64,000 bases of DNA from Ahaetulla prasina (GCF_028640845.1 NC_080548.1:22149821-22213820), one strand, 5' to 3'; positions 53,001-64,000 are shown, counted from the first letter of the stretch. Translations and numbers: made by a program. The notes: a model not told the origin generated them from the sequence alone.

Positions 53001-56000
53001 TAAGAATAATTTAATGTGGATTCCTATATGCAGCAGCTTAAATGACACTACAAAAGTTGAGGCTTCAGACGCCAAACAAGAAGGTACATTTACCGTATTT
53101 TTTGGACTATAAGAGGCACCTGACTATAAGACACACCTAAATTTAGAAGAAGAAAACAACAAAAAGGAAGTTTTGGCCTCCACGCACCCCATTTTTGGCC
53201 ATTTGGCCATTTTTGAGGCCTTTTTCGGCCTGTTTTGGCGCTTTTTTGGCCTGTTTTTGAGGCTTTTTTTTGGCCCACTTTTGAGGCTTTTTGTCCCATT
53301 TTTTCCCCCAAAAAAGGCCAGCGGGTGGGTGGGGCTTCGGCAATATTCAGTCTATAAGACGCACAGACATTCTCACCCCCCTTTTGGAAGGCAAAAAAGT
53401 GCGTCCTATAGTCCGAAAATTATGGTAATTTTATTTCTGATAAGGACAAAGAGAAATAGCACAGGGCTATCTCACACAATGGAATCACTAGTCTCCTCAA
53501 ACCTTCTTCAGAGTAGAGATGGTCTAGCCCCTGGTGAGATGGGAGCCAATACTCTGATCCCTTTCAAAATTTGATCACGTCAGTTCAGATACTAAATATC
53601 AGTTGCCTTAAGAGTAACAAGCTGTAGTGACTGGCCATTTACCTCTTTGATGGACTCTTCATTTGGAAGCATGGAGCACAAGCATGTGATATAGGACTGA
53701 AGAAAAGGAGAGACATCTGGAATTTCTGGAGATTCTTTACATAATTTGGACAAGGAAGCAGCTTGAGGAAGGCGGTTTGTCTTCATCAAATGTTTTACTC
53801 TCATTTGCAGAAATGCCTGTCCTTCCCGTTTAATCAACTGATTCACTAGAAAAAAAGCAATAAAATAAAGTAAGTACTAGTATTAAGTATTATTTAGTAT
53901 GAAGGCTAAGAAATTCAGGAAGTTCAAGGGAAAGATCTTGACAGCGATTGCTCTCTTAAGAATTCCTGAATGTCCCACAAATTACTTTATTATGAAATTT
54001 ACTAGGAAACTGGTTCATTGCATGCCCTTTTTTTGGTCCAACTAAACAAATACATCTCAAATATTTGTGGCATTGGAGTGAGACTGCATGATCCACCAAA
54101 TCTCTTCTACAAAGCTTGCTCATACGTATTTTGATGTGGAAGACTGCTAGCCTTTCTTTCAACTGAGCAATCTTTGAGCCAACGGAATAGATCATAAAGC
54201 CACCTGTTTCAAAGCTACATGACCCAAGGCCCATGGCTTTGCAATGGGGAAAGGTATGATTAATGCACAGGGGCCACATTAGTCCCCTGAGGGCATTTCA
54301 GATGACTTCCATATCCTCCAATTCCTGTTCTTTTCTAAAAAGCCAAAATTCCCATATCTAGACTAGCCCTACATTAGGGCAGAATGGTGGATCATCTCCG
54401 CAGTGGTTTTTCTGGCAAGTTGCAAAAGAAACTACCCCATGGCATCTAGTCACTGTCTAAGGCAAGGGCCTTAGAAGAATTCCCCTCCATCTCTGCCACC
54501 ACAAGTAAATGAAATGCAAGACAATGTGGAACTTATTTTAACAATAGATTTAAAAAGTAAATTTGCAATAACCCTAAACTGAAAAAACCATCAGAATATT
54601 GTAGTTGCTCAAGAACTAATCTCTGACGTTTTACAGACTGTTCAAAAATGCTTTGGAAAGGCGAAAAGATCACCAACAGAACTTTTTTTTGAAAAAAGGG
54701 AGCTTCTTTTACTACAATAGAGGAAGGTGCCAATCTAAATAAAAATGGTAAACACGTATAAGTTAAAGAGACTTAAAATGACAGCTCATCTATCAATGCA
54801 AGTTTGCTATTAGTAGTTCTCAACCTGTGGTTCGCAGACCCTTGGAGGTGTGTCATCACAAGGGGTGGGGGTGGGGGGTCCGCAAAGGCTTGAAGAAGTG
54901 TTATGATTTAAATCTTAAGTCTTGGGGGTCCCTGGCCACGAAAAGGGTCTGTGGTGAAGAAAAGGTTGAGAACCACTGTGCTATGACACACAGCAGTTTT
55001 CCAACACCTATCTTCTTGCTCGGCTCCTCAGAGGCAAAATAAAACAAAACCCACCGTGAAAAGACAAGATTTGGTTTTACACTGGAGAGGCAGCAAAGTA
55101 ACATGAATGCTCAAAAGCGCAGCTGAACAGCTTACTTTCTTCTGCTTCCACTGACTGCTGTGAAAGGATCTTTAAAAGAACTGGATTCTTCCATACACCT
55201 TCTTTTGAGATATCAGCTAGAATTTCAAGGCTATTGTCTCCAAACTCAAGTAAAGCATTATGGGAGTCCTACAAGGAAAGGGGGGGAAAGCCTTGTCAAT
55301 TGTTATGTTTAACTTGGAATCGTTGCTGTCATTTCAATTCGAATTTTAAAAGGACAAAATGTACAACCGTGTTACATGCATTTTTTACACCACCGATCTA
55401 CATGTTTTGGGAGGTTGCACATCAGAGGTGGGTTTCCGTATGTTCTGACCAGTTCTGGAGAATCGGCAGTGGAAATTTTGAGTAGTTCGGAGAACCGGTA
55501 GTAAAAATTCTGACTGGCTCCACCCCCATCTATTCTCTGCTTCCCGAGTCCCAGTTGATCGGGTGGAAATGGGGATTTTGCAGTAATCTTCCCCTGGAGT
55601 GGGGTGGGAATGGAGATTTTATAGTATCCTTCCCCTGCCACACCCACCAAGCTATGCCACGCCCATCAAGCCACATCCATAGAACCGGTAGTAAAAATTT
55701 TTGAAACCCACCACTGCTGCACATTGCTATCTTCAAATCTATATCCCACCCATCCTTCTATATCTTTTACCTCCTGAACCAAAGACAGAGGATACTGCAG
55801 GACAGGAGTAAATTAATGCTACAACACAAAAATGTGTCCTTGGATTTCATGTCTGAATTAATAAGGTTGGATTCACATGCTCTGCTTAACATAATGTGGT
55901 CAGCTTGGTTTTGGTTTAGCAGGTGATGTGTCCAGACAGTTTACTTTCTAAACCACAGTTCATAGCTTCGGGAATTATACAGACCTTACCTACCCTGGTT

Positions 56001-57724
56001 CATTCAATTAATGAGGATTAAACAAGCTGTGGTTTCACCCAAATATGCCAACCAGGCCTTGATATCATTCAAAAGAATCACACATAGACGTAAGACTCTC
56101 TGATTATAAATGGCAGATGTTGAAACAATGTTCTTTGTAGATAAAAACAGTCAATATACTTGCCTGTATGGACTGACACAATCTTAAAAATGGTTCAGAG
56201 AGCTCTTCACTTTCAGGCACAGACAGCAGTTGTTCAAAACAGCTCCTGAAATATGCAAGTTGTTAAAAAAACAGGAAGTGGCAACTGTTGTTGTTGTTGT
56301 TGAATGATTCTGTACTTTGCCTTTTCATCCAAGCCAAAAAGATATATAAGCAAGCTAAGAATTTGAGGACTTTTTACTTAGCAAAAATATAAACACGCTG
56401 AAGCTTTGTTTTAATAACTTGTGAATAAAGAATGTGCCTCCCCACAAATAGTCTATTAGACGAATCTATTAGACCTAATTGTGGGAAGGCATGTTCTTTA
56501 TTCACAAATGCCTATTCGGTACTAAAGGATGACATTTCACCACCTGCTACATATTTGTGTAACAGCCTCATTTGTGCAATGGCATTATAAAGGTAAAGGT
56601 AAAGATTCCCCTCGCACATACGTGCTAGTCGTTGCCGACTCTAGGGGGCAGTGCTCATCTCTGTTTCAAAGCCGAAGAGCCAGCGCTGTCCGAAGACGTC
56701 TCCGTGGTCATGTGGCCGGCATGACTCAACGCCAAAGGCGCACGGAACGCTGTTACCTTCCCACCAAAGGGTCCCTATTTTTTCTACTTGCATTTTTACG
56801 TGCTTTCGAAACTGCTAGGTTGGCAGAAGCTGGGACAAGTAACGGGAGCTCACCCCGTTACACGGCAGCACTAGGGATTCGAACCGCCAAGCTGCCGACC
56901 TTTTGAACGACAAGCTCAATGTCCTAGCCCCTGAGCCACCGCGTCCCTAATGGTCTTATAGCACTGTGGAAATCTGGCCTGTTGCATGAGAAGTCCACAA
57001 TGCTGAGCTCCATTAATTTGAGGCTTCAGCATAACAACATAACCGTTACTGATACACAGACACACACCCCTTATGAGAGAAAAAAAAAATCAAGATTCTT
57101 GGTAACTATTCTTATACATTAGCATCAATTTAGCGTCTTTAAAAAAACAACCTCCTGATCAGGGGTCTTCAACCTTGGCAACTTTAAGACCTGTGGACTT
57201 CAAGTCCCAGCAAAGCTGGCTGAGGAATTCTGCAACTCCCAGAATTCCTCCCAGTCCACAAGTCTTAAAGTTGCCAAGGTTGAAGACCCCTGCTCCTGAT
57301 TATGACTTTCCACAATTCTTCCTCCTATGGTTCTTAGGATCCCATGGACACAGTTCAGAGTTTTTTAGTCCACGTAGGATATGTAACTTGCTGCCTTTCA
57401 GATGTTCTGGACTACAATTCTTACAACAGACACCCTGTTGGGGGCCAGCACAGTTGGAGGGGGCCAGAATGTCTAGAAATAGAATAGGCCACAGGTACAT
57501 ATGAGAAGAGACGATTTTACCACAAGAGCAAAATTTCAATTAAAACAGAATGCCTGGAACCAAACGTACAATACTAGCCTGCCAAGTACCAGAAGAACGT
57601 CTTCACATTCTGTAGTCAAGTAAGATCGGGCACTGGCAAAACTCTGAATGGCAATTCGATATACTTCCAAAAAAGGCAAAACTTGCTCCGAAGTACCCTG
57701 ATTGCCAGCATATTGTAGCAAGGT
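45380..57724 (-). CDS. RLF: RLF zinc finger transcription factor, coding exons 2-8 (exon 1 outside window)
   Basis: RLF is a large nuclear C2H2 zinc-finger protein implicated in chromatin and gene activation, and named for fusion with L-myc. Seven exons are visible, the last 4677 nt long (1558 codons plus stop). About 15 C2H2 fingers lie in the last exon, in clusters at its residues 194-468 (seven), 603-628, 760-829 (two), 955-1032 (two), 1049-1111 (two) and 1189-1214. Many have the long CX4C spacing typical of RLF/ZNF292. The C-terminus ends LCVGSS as in human. Exons 2-7 encode the helical N-terminal region (QSFASARSYLTTECEDVLLV; EGVWKNPVLLKILSQQ; QAFLQMRVKHLMK). Exon 3 has a 2-nt excess that breaks the frame, and its intron uses a GC donor; the other exons are intact and in phase. 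Human RLF has 1914 residues; this copy should be similar. The identity is secure. Confidence 0.95.
50057..51220 (-). other. RLF: RLF intron 7
   Basis: Unrecognised AT-rich intron with a short TA repeat at about 50185-50200. No gene or mobile element recognised. Confidence 0.6.
51221..51362 (-). CDS. RLF: RLF exon 7
   Basis: 142 nt, acceptor CTGCAG, donor GTACGT, phase 2 in and phase 0 out. Encodes ELTLFWSKLQRRIDPSLD, then FLERCRQFGIIARTLQHL and FLIRVIQAE. Confidence 0.94.
51510..51965. mobile_element. hAT-type element (CAGTGATGGCTAACC family), copy 2
   Basis: Left end CAGTGATGGCTAACCTTTTT after ATCTAGGA, same GC-rich interior as 41466-41897 (CCAGAGCCTTTCTAGG). The right end is lost or covered by the next element at 51986. 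Confidence 0.72.
51986..52252. mobile_element. hAT-type MITE (CAGTGGTG family)
   Basis: 267 bp, ends CAGTGGTAGGATTCAAAATT and GAATACCACCTCTG, perfect 8-bp duplication TTAAGGAC (51978-51985, 52253-52260). RLF intron 6. Confidence 0.88.
52697..52833 (-). CDS. RLF: RLF exon 6
   Basis: 137 nt, acceptor AAAAAG (weak polypyrimidine tract, TTTTTTTC just upstream), donor GTAAGT, phase 0 in and phase 2 out. Encodes ISKVDCKEVLDMICNLEAEG and TTYFTQQLQTASVYCS. Confidence 0.93.
53093..53425. mobile_element. Tc1/mariner-type MITE (CCGTATTTTT family), copy 2
   Basis: 333 bp, ends CCGTATTTTTTGGACTATAA and the inverse of CCATAATTTTCGGACTATAG, flanked by TA on both sides. The interior has a run of GGCCTTTTTGGC-like units. 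RLF intron 5. Confidence 0.78.
53643..53845 (-). CDS. RLF: RLF exon 5
   Basis: 203 nt, acceptor TTCTAG, donor GTAAAT, phase 1 in and phase 0 out. Encodes NQLIKREGQAFLQMRVKH, then KLCKESPEIPDVS and SYITCLCSMLPNEESIKE. Confidence 0.95.
53846..55135 (-). other. RLF: RLF intron 4
   Basis: Mostly unrecognised. About 54812-54979 is a hAT-like element (TAGTAGTTCTCAACCTGTGG to AAAAGGTTGAGAACCACTG) of the same type as 27771-27966, with an imperfect duplication (TGCTAT). Confidence 0.6.
55136..55268 (-). CDS. RLF: RLF exon 4
   Basis: 133 nt, acceptor TTGTAG, donor GTAAGC, phase 0 in and phase 1 out. Encodes DSHNALLEFGDNSLEIL and ISKEGVWKNPVLLKILSQQ. Confidence 0.94.
55423..55716. mobile_element. hAT-type MITE (CAGTGGTG family), reverse orientation
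   Basis: 294 bp, ends CAGAGGTGGGTTTCCGTATG and GAAACCCACCACTG, duplication TTGCACAT / CTGCACAT (7 of 8). RLF intron 3. Confidence 0.85.
56164..56247 (-). CDS. RLF: RLF exon 3, frame disrupted by 2 nt, GC donor
   Basis: 84 nt between TTTCAG and the non-canonical donor CAG|GCAAGT. The first nine codons (SCFEQLLSV) match human in the frame set by exon 2. The last part (PESEELSEP, FLRLCQSIQ) matches in the frame needed by exon 4. Between them a TGTGTG run holds two extra bases, so read straight through the exon meets a TAA. Human length corresponds to 82 nt. An internal GTGAAG donor after 37 nt would restore frame with a shorter exon. The cause may be an assembly indel or a real change. Confidence 0.8.
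56590..56948 (-). repeat. tRNA-derived SINE (SINE type 1), copy 3
   Basis: Same element as 24728-25070; the minus-strand head GGACGCGGTGGCTCAGG carries the A box and the tail is CTTTACCTTTACC. Flanks ATGGCATTATA / ATGGTCTTATA are the likely duplication. RLF intron 2. Confidence 0.85.
57160..57292. mobile_element. Foldback hAT-type MITE, copy 9
   Basis: 133 bp, arms CAGGGGTCTTCAACCTTGGC and inverse, perfect 8-bp duplication CTCCTGAT (57152-57159, 57293-57300). RLF intron 2, 277 bp from exon 2. Confidence 0.9.
57570..57724 (-). CDS. RLF: RLF exon 2
   Basis: 155 nt, acceptor TTTCAG, donor GTACGT, phase 0 in and phase 2 out. Encodes TLLQYAGNQGTSEQVL, then LEVYRIAIQSFASARSYL and TTECEDVLLVLGRLV, close to human. 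Confidence 0.93.
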
Positions 57725-58522
57725 CTGAAAACAGAAACAGATCAGAAAAGAATTTTGGTTATCAGCTGGAAATTTTAAAACTCTGGCTGCCAAGCAATAT
57801 TGAATTCTATAGTATCACACTGAGGGAATTAAACATTTTAAGTTTTTTTAACAGCCAAAAAGAAAAGAAAAGAAAGGAGATGGCATTTCTTTCTCCTGTA
57901 CTCCTAAAACGAAAGTGGTGGTTGCTGTTTATCTTTTGGAAATGTAATTCTTGAAAGGGCTAGGTGGAAGCAGAAGAAGCTTATGAATTAGATAATCTTT
58001 GTAGCCTACTGGAATCACAGGATCTGCTTTCTGAATCACGGTAATGTGATGTAACGTGACTATAACATTACAACTGTATTTTCAGAAATGGTTTTAAGCT
58101 TGCTTAAAATATATATTTCACATGTACAGTCACATCTGCTGACACAAAATAAACAATGTTTTTTCCCAACGCACCGGTCCAGTGCATTTCAGAAACTGTA
58201 CAGAACAATGATTTCTCTTATCTACAGCTGTCATAGCTAGACTTCACAAATCACAACAAGCTAAAAACAAACCAACTGTAGTACACATCAGTGAGATGCG
58301 TGAACTCGAATTTGTAATCTAAATGTCATATGAGAAATCCAGGATCAAATTTCTTGAAGAGTTTTTCCTTGCTTAAAAACATTCCAAGAGTATCACTGGG
58401 CTAGAACAATAGTGAAAGAAATACAGAATAAATATAAAGACACCTTAGTCCAAATTCTTCCCAATAACATGGTTGCTTTTAACCAACAAATATTTAACCA
58501 ATAGTATATAAATGTTTTAAAT

Positions 58523-58655
58523 CACGGGTGTCAAACTTGTTGCATCACGTTGCTGTCATGTGATGCTTCGCGATGTTTTTCCCCATTCATGGAGCTGGAG
58601 TGGGCGTGGCCTGCACACGACGCATCTGGCTCATGGGCCGCCAGTTCGACACCCG
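58523..58655. mobile_element. hAT-type MITE (CACGGGTGTCAAAC family), copy 2
   Basis: 133 bp, ends CACGGGTGTCAAACTTG and CAGTTCGACACCCG, perfect 8-bp duplication TTTTAAAT (58515-58522, 58656-58663). RLF intron 1. Confidence 0.85.
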
Positions 58656-60328
58656 TTTTAAATGTTCACATCCAGGGCTGGTTCTCATACCATGCTAAAC
58701 AGGTTGATTTTGGCTTTGTACAATGCATGAATTCATTAATTATGGTTTAGTATTTTGTGCAAAGCAGGCCTCTACAGCTTGCTCAAAACCCAACTTTACT
58801 AAAACTTTTAACCAAAGTCATGATTATGTTGGAAATTGCCACAACCTAACAAAACCTGAAGATGCCAGTATTTTAGTCTTAATCTTTTCATGTGAGCTGT
58901 TTTTACAATAATACACCTGGGTAGGAAGAGAAATATCAATGCTCTTTGTTTTGTTGGTTGGATTTTCGCCTCCATTTCAGATTGTATCACCTAAGAAAAT
59001 CATGTTTTGAAGTACCTTCCAAACAAGAATACAAGTTCTGCTACCTCCCATGACTTGTATCATTGGCTCAGTTCTGCCTACGAGGAGGAATAAGACTTCA
59101 TGAATTCAACGCAAAAACAGGTGGTGGTGGAATTGCACACCAGATTACAGCTGCCTTATGAATGGAAAGCATTAATGAGCCTTTTTACGTTGCTGTGAGT
59201 GCTCAAATGTGTCCTACTTATGTTCTCCTGCTAATTCTTACATTACTCTGCAAGATACATCAGTATATTTGCCACACTCTACATGAATCCATCAAACCTT
59301 GGAAGCAATACAGCTAAGTTGTTCTTTGTATAAGCATGTTCTGTAAACAGAATTTAAATGGCATGCTTTATATGTTGTGCCCTGCACTGGGAATATATGT
59401 ACAATTCTTTAAAATGCCAGTTTGCCATAGCTAAAGGGATCTGGGACTTCATTTTCCTCAAGTGACTTGTGCAAACAGTAAACCAGTCAGAAGTGAAAAA
59501 CAGTCTCAATGTTATTAGGAATGCATGAGAATCTGTCGTCAAAACCCCAAAAGCACAGACACCTGAAATTCATTTGAAGTAGCTACTTCAGATCATGGGT
59601 CCAAGCAAGAGTGGTTATATTTGCCCAAAGACTATGATGTAATGAGTTTGGAAAATTCAGGAATTTCCAGATATGTCAAGCCATCTAGGAAAACTGAAGC
59701 TGCACATAATATAGTGCCTTTCACCACAATGAGCATCACAGAATTGTAGAAGTTACTGCAATTTCTTATGGATACTTAATTTAATAGTCAAATTCTTTGC
59801 TTGATTAGCTGGAAGGATAAGTTAAATGAAGCTTAGGTAAAGTGAGGTGCTCACGTTTGTCCTTTTCCTGCCTTTTTAAAGCAAAGCACTTTTTCCATGA
59901 ATTCTCAAATGTCAAAGCTAGAATACCTAGAAATAGCTGAAGTGCATAGCTGAAGTGCATAAAAGCGAGAAATATAATGGCTGAAGAAACTCAATCTCAT
60001 GGTTTAAATACCAAATTATGTTGAATCCAGAGAAACAGTATGCTCCACAAAAGACAGCATATCTCGAACTTCACCAAGCCATTTGAGAGCTAATATTAAT
60101 TAGAAATAGGAACAGAGAATCTGGCTGTATGAGGCACCTGCCATACGCTCAACTATAAATCTAATAGGTATTCCTCTATTGTGTAAGAGGCAAAAATCTA
60201 AAATTATGTCTTTAAAAAGCAGCTGTACAATTTATCCCGCAAGGGGAATGTTATATCTAATCTGCATTCCTAAGACAGTTAAAAGAGTTTGTCTTCTGAA
60301 TTATGGACACAACACCAACACTTCAGTA

Positions 60329-60405
60329 AGCCAAGCCAAGCCAAGCCAAGCCAAGCCAAGCCAAGCCAAGCCAAGCCAAGCCAAGCCAAGCCAAGCCAAG
60401 CCAAC

Positions 60406-60474
<69 letters not shown>

Positions 60475-60476
60475 TC
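60329..60476 (+). repeat. Compound microsatellite (AGCCA)n then (CTAT)n
   Basis: About 15 copies of AGCCA/CCAAG (60329-60404) run directly into about 17 copies of CTAT (60406-60476). On the minus strand the second half is (GATA)n. It lies in RLF intron 1. Any open frame here is a repeat artefact. Confidence 0.95.
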
Positions 60477-63400
60477 TATGTATTTGTAACTACGCTAGGA
60501 TGCTTTGTAGGTCAATGTCTTCCCCAAATATGGAGGGGAAAAAATGTTAGGAAGCTAGTGAAAACAGAGGTCCAATTTATAACGTTTGTCCAGAAATTAC
60601 TTACTAAACCCCTCTGTCAACATACAGAATCAAATACAAACTTGAAGAGTTCTGTTCTAAAACTCGTCACCTTTGCAGTGTGCACTTTGCCCAGCCTCCT
60701 ATAGATCTTGATGATAATGCCAGAGTCTCACAGGTCTGGTAAAGCAAATTACATCGATTCCCATCACACAAACTGTATATATACACATGTAGAAAGGAAC
60801 TGTCTAGCTTTCCTTTTCTCTACTCCTCCAGCAAAACTGGAGGAGGATAAACCAGAGTCCTTCACTTAACAAACTCCTAGGTTTAAATTATAACTCTAGT
60901 GAACAGCTAGGGTCAACTCCAAATCTAGAAACACTGTCAATTTATTGACTGTGTTCTGGCTTTTTCTGGACACAAAGGAGATTCCAGAAAGAGACTGGGC
61001 AAACATAGCATCCATGTAGGATCCATGCAAATATGAAATAAGATCCATACAGCTAGAATGAATCATATGCCAAGTACTAAAGCCTTTAGAATAAATAACC
61101 TCTACAAAAGAGTAAATAAGCATAAGTAAGTGAAAGTGGAACAGTCATAAATTCTTCTCTTGTTTATCTTTCATTTCCTTCCTTCCATCCATTTTAAGAC
61201 TAATCTTTTGGACTAGATAGAGCCATATAAATAATAAGCAGGTATAGAAATAATGTGATATGTTAATAAAATAAATATTAATGATATTCAAAGTACTTGT
61301 CAGAATTGCAAATGTGAAGAATTCAGGTGATCACCACATCAAACATCAAACTTTGTGCTTAACCTAGCTGAGTCAACTATTTGGACAATATTTTGAATCA
61401 GAATCTAATGGAAGGGAGTAGGTTCATGTTTCGCCATAAAAGTTAACCAATTTTAAAATAAATCAGGCTTAGAATGCCATTTAAAAGCAGCAATTAGTTT
61501 ATAATTGATCTGGCTTGGTATATGGTGTGAGCATAACCATTGGGAATCATATTTCACAACTTTTAATTTCACTTCTATATACTACCTGTTTCTAAGCATC
61601 CAGAAGTTTAAGTTTCTCTCCTTTTAGCAGATAATCTTAAAAATATAGTAGCTTTAACCATTCAGTTGTGTCCGGTAATTTTATAGGCAAGTGCTGTTCA
61701 TGCAACCTGATGTTTATCTTTCTATAAGTTGTGATGGTATCAAACCAGCAAGTTCAGCATCACTGATGCTGAACCATTCTCAGCATCACTGACTTCTACA
61801 ATGAATGTGCATGCGTGACATGGATTATTTGTAAATAAATTTTACAAATAAACAGCCAAATTTTGGGATTGCACTTGTAGGATCCATTGGAATATTCTAG
61901 AGAAACCTTGGTCTTTCTTATAAATAGGTTATTTTATTCTAGATGCTCCCACTGCATTTTAAATATCTATGTAAAATAGTTATTCTATTATATGTTGTTC
62001 AATAAAAATACCAGATAGATTTTAAAGTACAACTAGAAATCCTTAACAGACTCCCAATACTACTCAAAGCTAATGGGAGCAGGTGGACTTTCTTGATGCT
62101 ACAAAATAAGAGATACCATTTGTAAACTTCTCTAAAAGGTCAGTAATTTCCGTGTCATCACATCTCTTATTAGTCTCTAGTCCAATAAAGTTTTTCACTG
62201 AAAACTCACACATATTAATATAAGAACCTCTTTCCCACTCCAATCCTATCTAGGCTCACCCTTCTCTTCTAAATATCAGACAGTTAAGGTAAATCTAGTT
62301 ATCTGAAAAAGTTTACAAGCTAGAAGAAGCCGGTCAAGTAATCCAAGCCAAGTAGACATTGACTTCAAAATTATTCAGCAACAAAGTAACATTTTTAATA
62401 TTTTTGCATACATAAACTGTTCACATTTTCAGCATCGTATTATTTTTCTGTATAGACCATTCCTGGACTACCAAAATTAGCACGAAGAGAAAGAATGCAA
62501 ACCTATTTTTTTTAATAAAAAATATTATACTCTCCAGAAGAATACCATACAAAGATTAGTTTCCAAATCATTGACAAATATATAATTGATCCCAGATTCC
62601 ATTATTATTCCACTGACACTAGTTTTTTTTTCTTATAAATGCTAGTCAACAAAGTTTCCAAAGTATAAAAACACAACTAAAATCATAAACAGCCCTGATT
62701 AAAATACAAAACATCTATAAGAAACACAAATGAAGCCAACTGCTCTCTAATACACATAGAGCATTCATTTTTAAAAAATGCACAGTAATCATGTAAAATT
62801 TAAAAGAACCTAAACTAATTATCCATTAAATATGCTTGAAGGAGGTATCCTAGTTCAGGAATTACCACAAACAAGCATCTATCTAATCCCCAAAGGCAGG
62901 ATTCCAACATACTTTTTCAGTTCTGGAGAGACACAAAACTTAAAAGCAAAACTGAAACAACTACCAATGCAAGTAGTCCTTGACTTATGACCACAACTGA
63001 GCCCAAAATTTCTGTTGCTATGCGAGACATTTGTTGATTTTGCCCCGTTTTAAGACCTTTCCTGCCACCGTTGCTAAGTAAATCAATACAGCTGTAAAGG
63101 TAGTAACACAGTTGTGTGAATCTGGCTTCCCTATTGACTTTGCCTGCAAGTCACAAAAGGTGATCACGTGACACCGGGACACTGCAACTGTCATAAATAC
63201 GAGTCCCTCGCCGTGTGAGTGTGTGAAGTTTGATCACGGGGTGTGTGAAAAACGACAAGACATATTTTTCAGTGCCGTTGTAACTTCAAACGGCCGCTAA
63301 ATAAAGGCGATGATTACCTGTACTCCAAGTCACCCAACCTACTACTCCTTCATCCTTCCTGAGCACAAGCTGCCCAAACCAACAGACCACACTTGAAAGA

Positions 63401-63679
63401 TGTCCTGGTTGCTCTCCGAGCTCGATTGTTTGCTTGCAGACATTTCATTAGCCATTGGTGTAGGTTGTTAATTTCCAGTGCACTGATGTTGTTACCCACT
63501 TGGGTAAGGAGACGTCTGCCGGCAAACCACCCCAAGGCTTAGAGAACACTGAAGGACAAGTGGAACTGTGAACTCTTGAGCCACTTAGATTCTCTTCTAT
63601 CGAGAGCACCCTAACTTATTTATCTTCCTGCCTCCATCCATCAATCAATCAATCAATACAAGAGCAGGGAGGCTGCAAC

Positions 63680-64000
63680 CTAATCGAGGGCAGGAAGGAC
63701 CTATACGTCCCCGGCCCACCTCGCTCGGTTACTATCCTCGGGGCTCAGATCCCGGCCGAGGACCTTCCGCTTTTCGGGGGTGGGGAGGTTCGGGGAGGGC
63801 AAGCGCGCAAGACATGCGGGGCAGTTCAAACACAGGCGGTTGCGCCCAAGCTGCACGCTCGGGCGCTACCAATCCGTTCCCGCGACGGCCGCGGCTTGGG
63901 GAGAGATCCGAGGGCGTGCGGGGTCAGCCTTGGGGGACACCCCCCCCGGGGTGGGGGTGGGGCAGCTGGATTTCACCGAAATCCTTTGAAGGAATCAAGG
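63680..64000 (-). promoter_or_regulatory. RLF: Edge of a CpG-rich region, probably RLF promoter/exon 1 shore
   Basis: The sequence turns CpG- and GC-rich (GGCCGCGGCTTGGGGAG, CCCGCGACGG) at the end where RLF exon 1 is expected next. No coding match on either strand, so it is likely the intronic shore of the island. Confidence 0.55.

Larger units (their letters stand above)
57725..64000 (-). other. RLF: RLF intron 1 (continues past right edge)
   Basis: Besides the hAT element and the compound microsatellite, 62970-63323 is a TIR element of the CAGGTAGTCCT family (AGTAGTCCTTGACTTATGAC at left, CGATGATTACCTGTACT at right). 63400-63565 is a repeat remnant with GGAGACGTCTGCCGGCAAAC. (CAAT)n is at about 63639-63656. 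58700-60300 and 60500-62960 hold nothing I recognise. Exon 1 was searched for on the minus strand up to 64000 and not found. Confidence 0.65.

Noticed and set aside
53173..53574. 133-codon plus-strand frame rich in Phe and Gly
   Set aside because: It lies in the repeated interior of a TA-flanked MITE.
60329..60476. CRISPR-like tandem array
   Set aside because: Units are 5 bp and 4 bp without spacers; this is a eukaryotic microsatellite.
60179..60550. Open frame with Ser-Gln-Ala-Lys-Pro and Tyr-Leu-Ser-Ile repeats
   Set aside because: It is a translation of the AGCCA and CTAT microsatellites.
63680..64000. RLF exon 1 inside the window
   Set aside because: CpG-rich, but the minus strand does not encode the expected N-terminal segment; exon 1 is likely just beyond the edge.

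Overview
This window is vertebrate nuclear DNA, most likely from an advanced snake. The genes have vertebrate exon-intron structure with GT-AG introns and CpG-island promoters. The repeats point to a squamate: BovB/RTE LINEs, CR1 LINE 3' ends carrying (TTCTA)n tails, two tRNA-derived SINE types, an L2-like LINE, and many short hAT-type elements with 8-bp target duplications. Species and family names come from recognition of sequence, not from a search.

Three protein genes lie on the minus strand. (1) RLF, a many-fingered C2H2 zinc-finger factor, runs from the right edge to 45380. Seven coding exons are visible and exon 1 lies beyond the edge. (2) ZMPSTE24, the CAAX/prelamin-A metalloprotease, is complete: ten exons, 35656 down to 15224, 476 codons, with the catalytic HELGH motif. 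(3) KDM1A (LSD1 histone demethylase) enters at 10522. It shows exon 1, exon 2 and the 60-nt alternative exon 2a, then leaves at the left edge inside an intron. No gene was recognised on the plus strand.

Layout: 1-10522 KDM1A 5' part; 10523-15223 a 4.7-kb intergenic stack of nested repeats; 15224-35656 ZMPSTE24, whose introns hold five solo LTRs, BovB, SINEs and hAT elements; 35657-45379 intergenic repeats, including a LINE with a 315-codon open frame; 45380-64000 RLF. CpG-rich promoter regions sit at about 10.1-10.7 kb (KDM1A) and 35.2-35.9 kb (ZMPSTE24), with the edge of a third at 63.7-64.0 kb (RLF side).

The genes are not an operon-like unit. RLF next to ZMPSTE24 is an ancestral neighbour pair as I know it from human. 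ZMPSTE24 next to KDM1A is not the human order and may be a lineage-specific rearrangement. The best points for a second look are the conserved KDM1A exon 2a, a GC-AG intron and a 2-nt frame disruption in RLF exon 3, the ZMPSTE24-KDM1A junction, and a family of near-perfect hairpin (foldback) hAT elements, nine of which have traceable 8-bp target duplications. I found no wholly new gene system.
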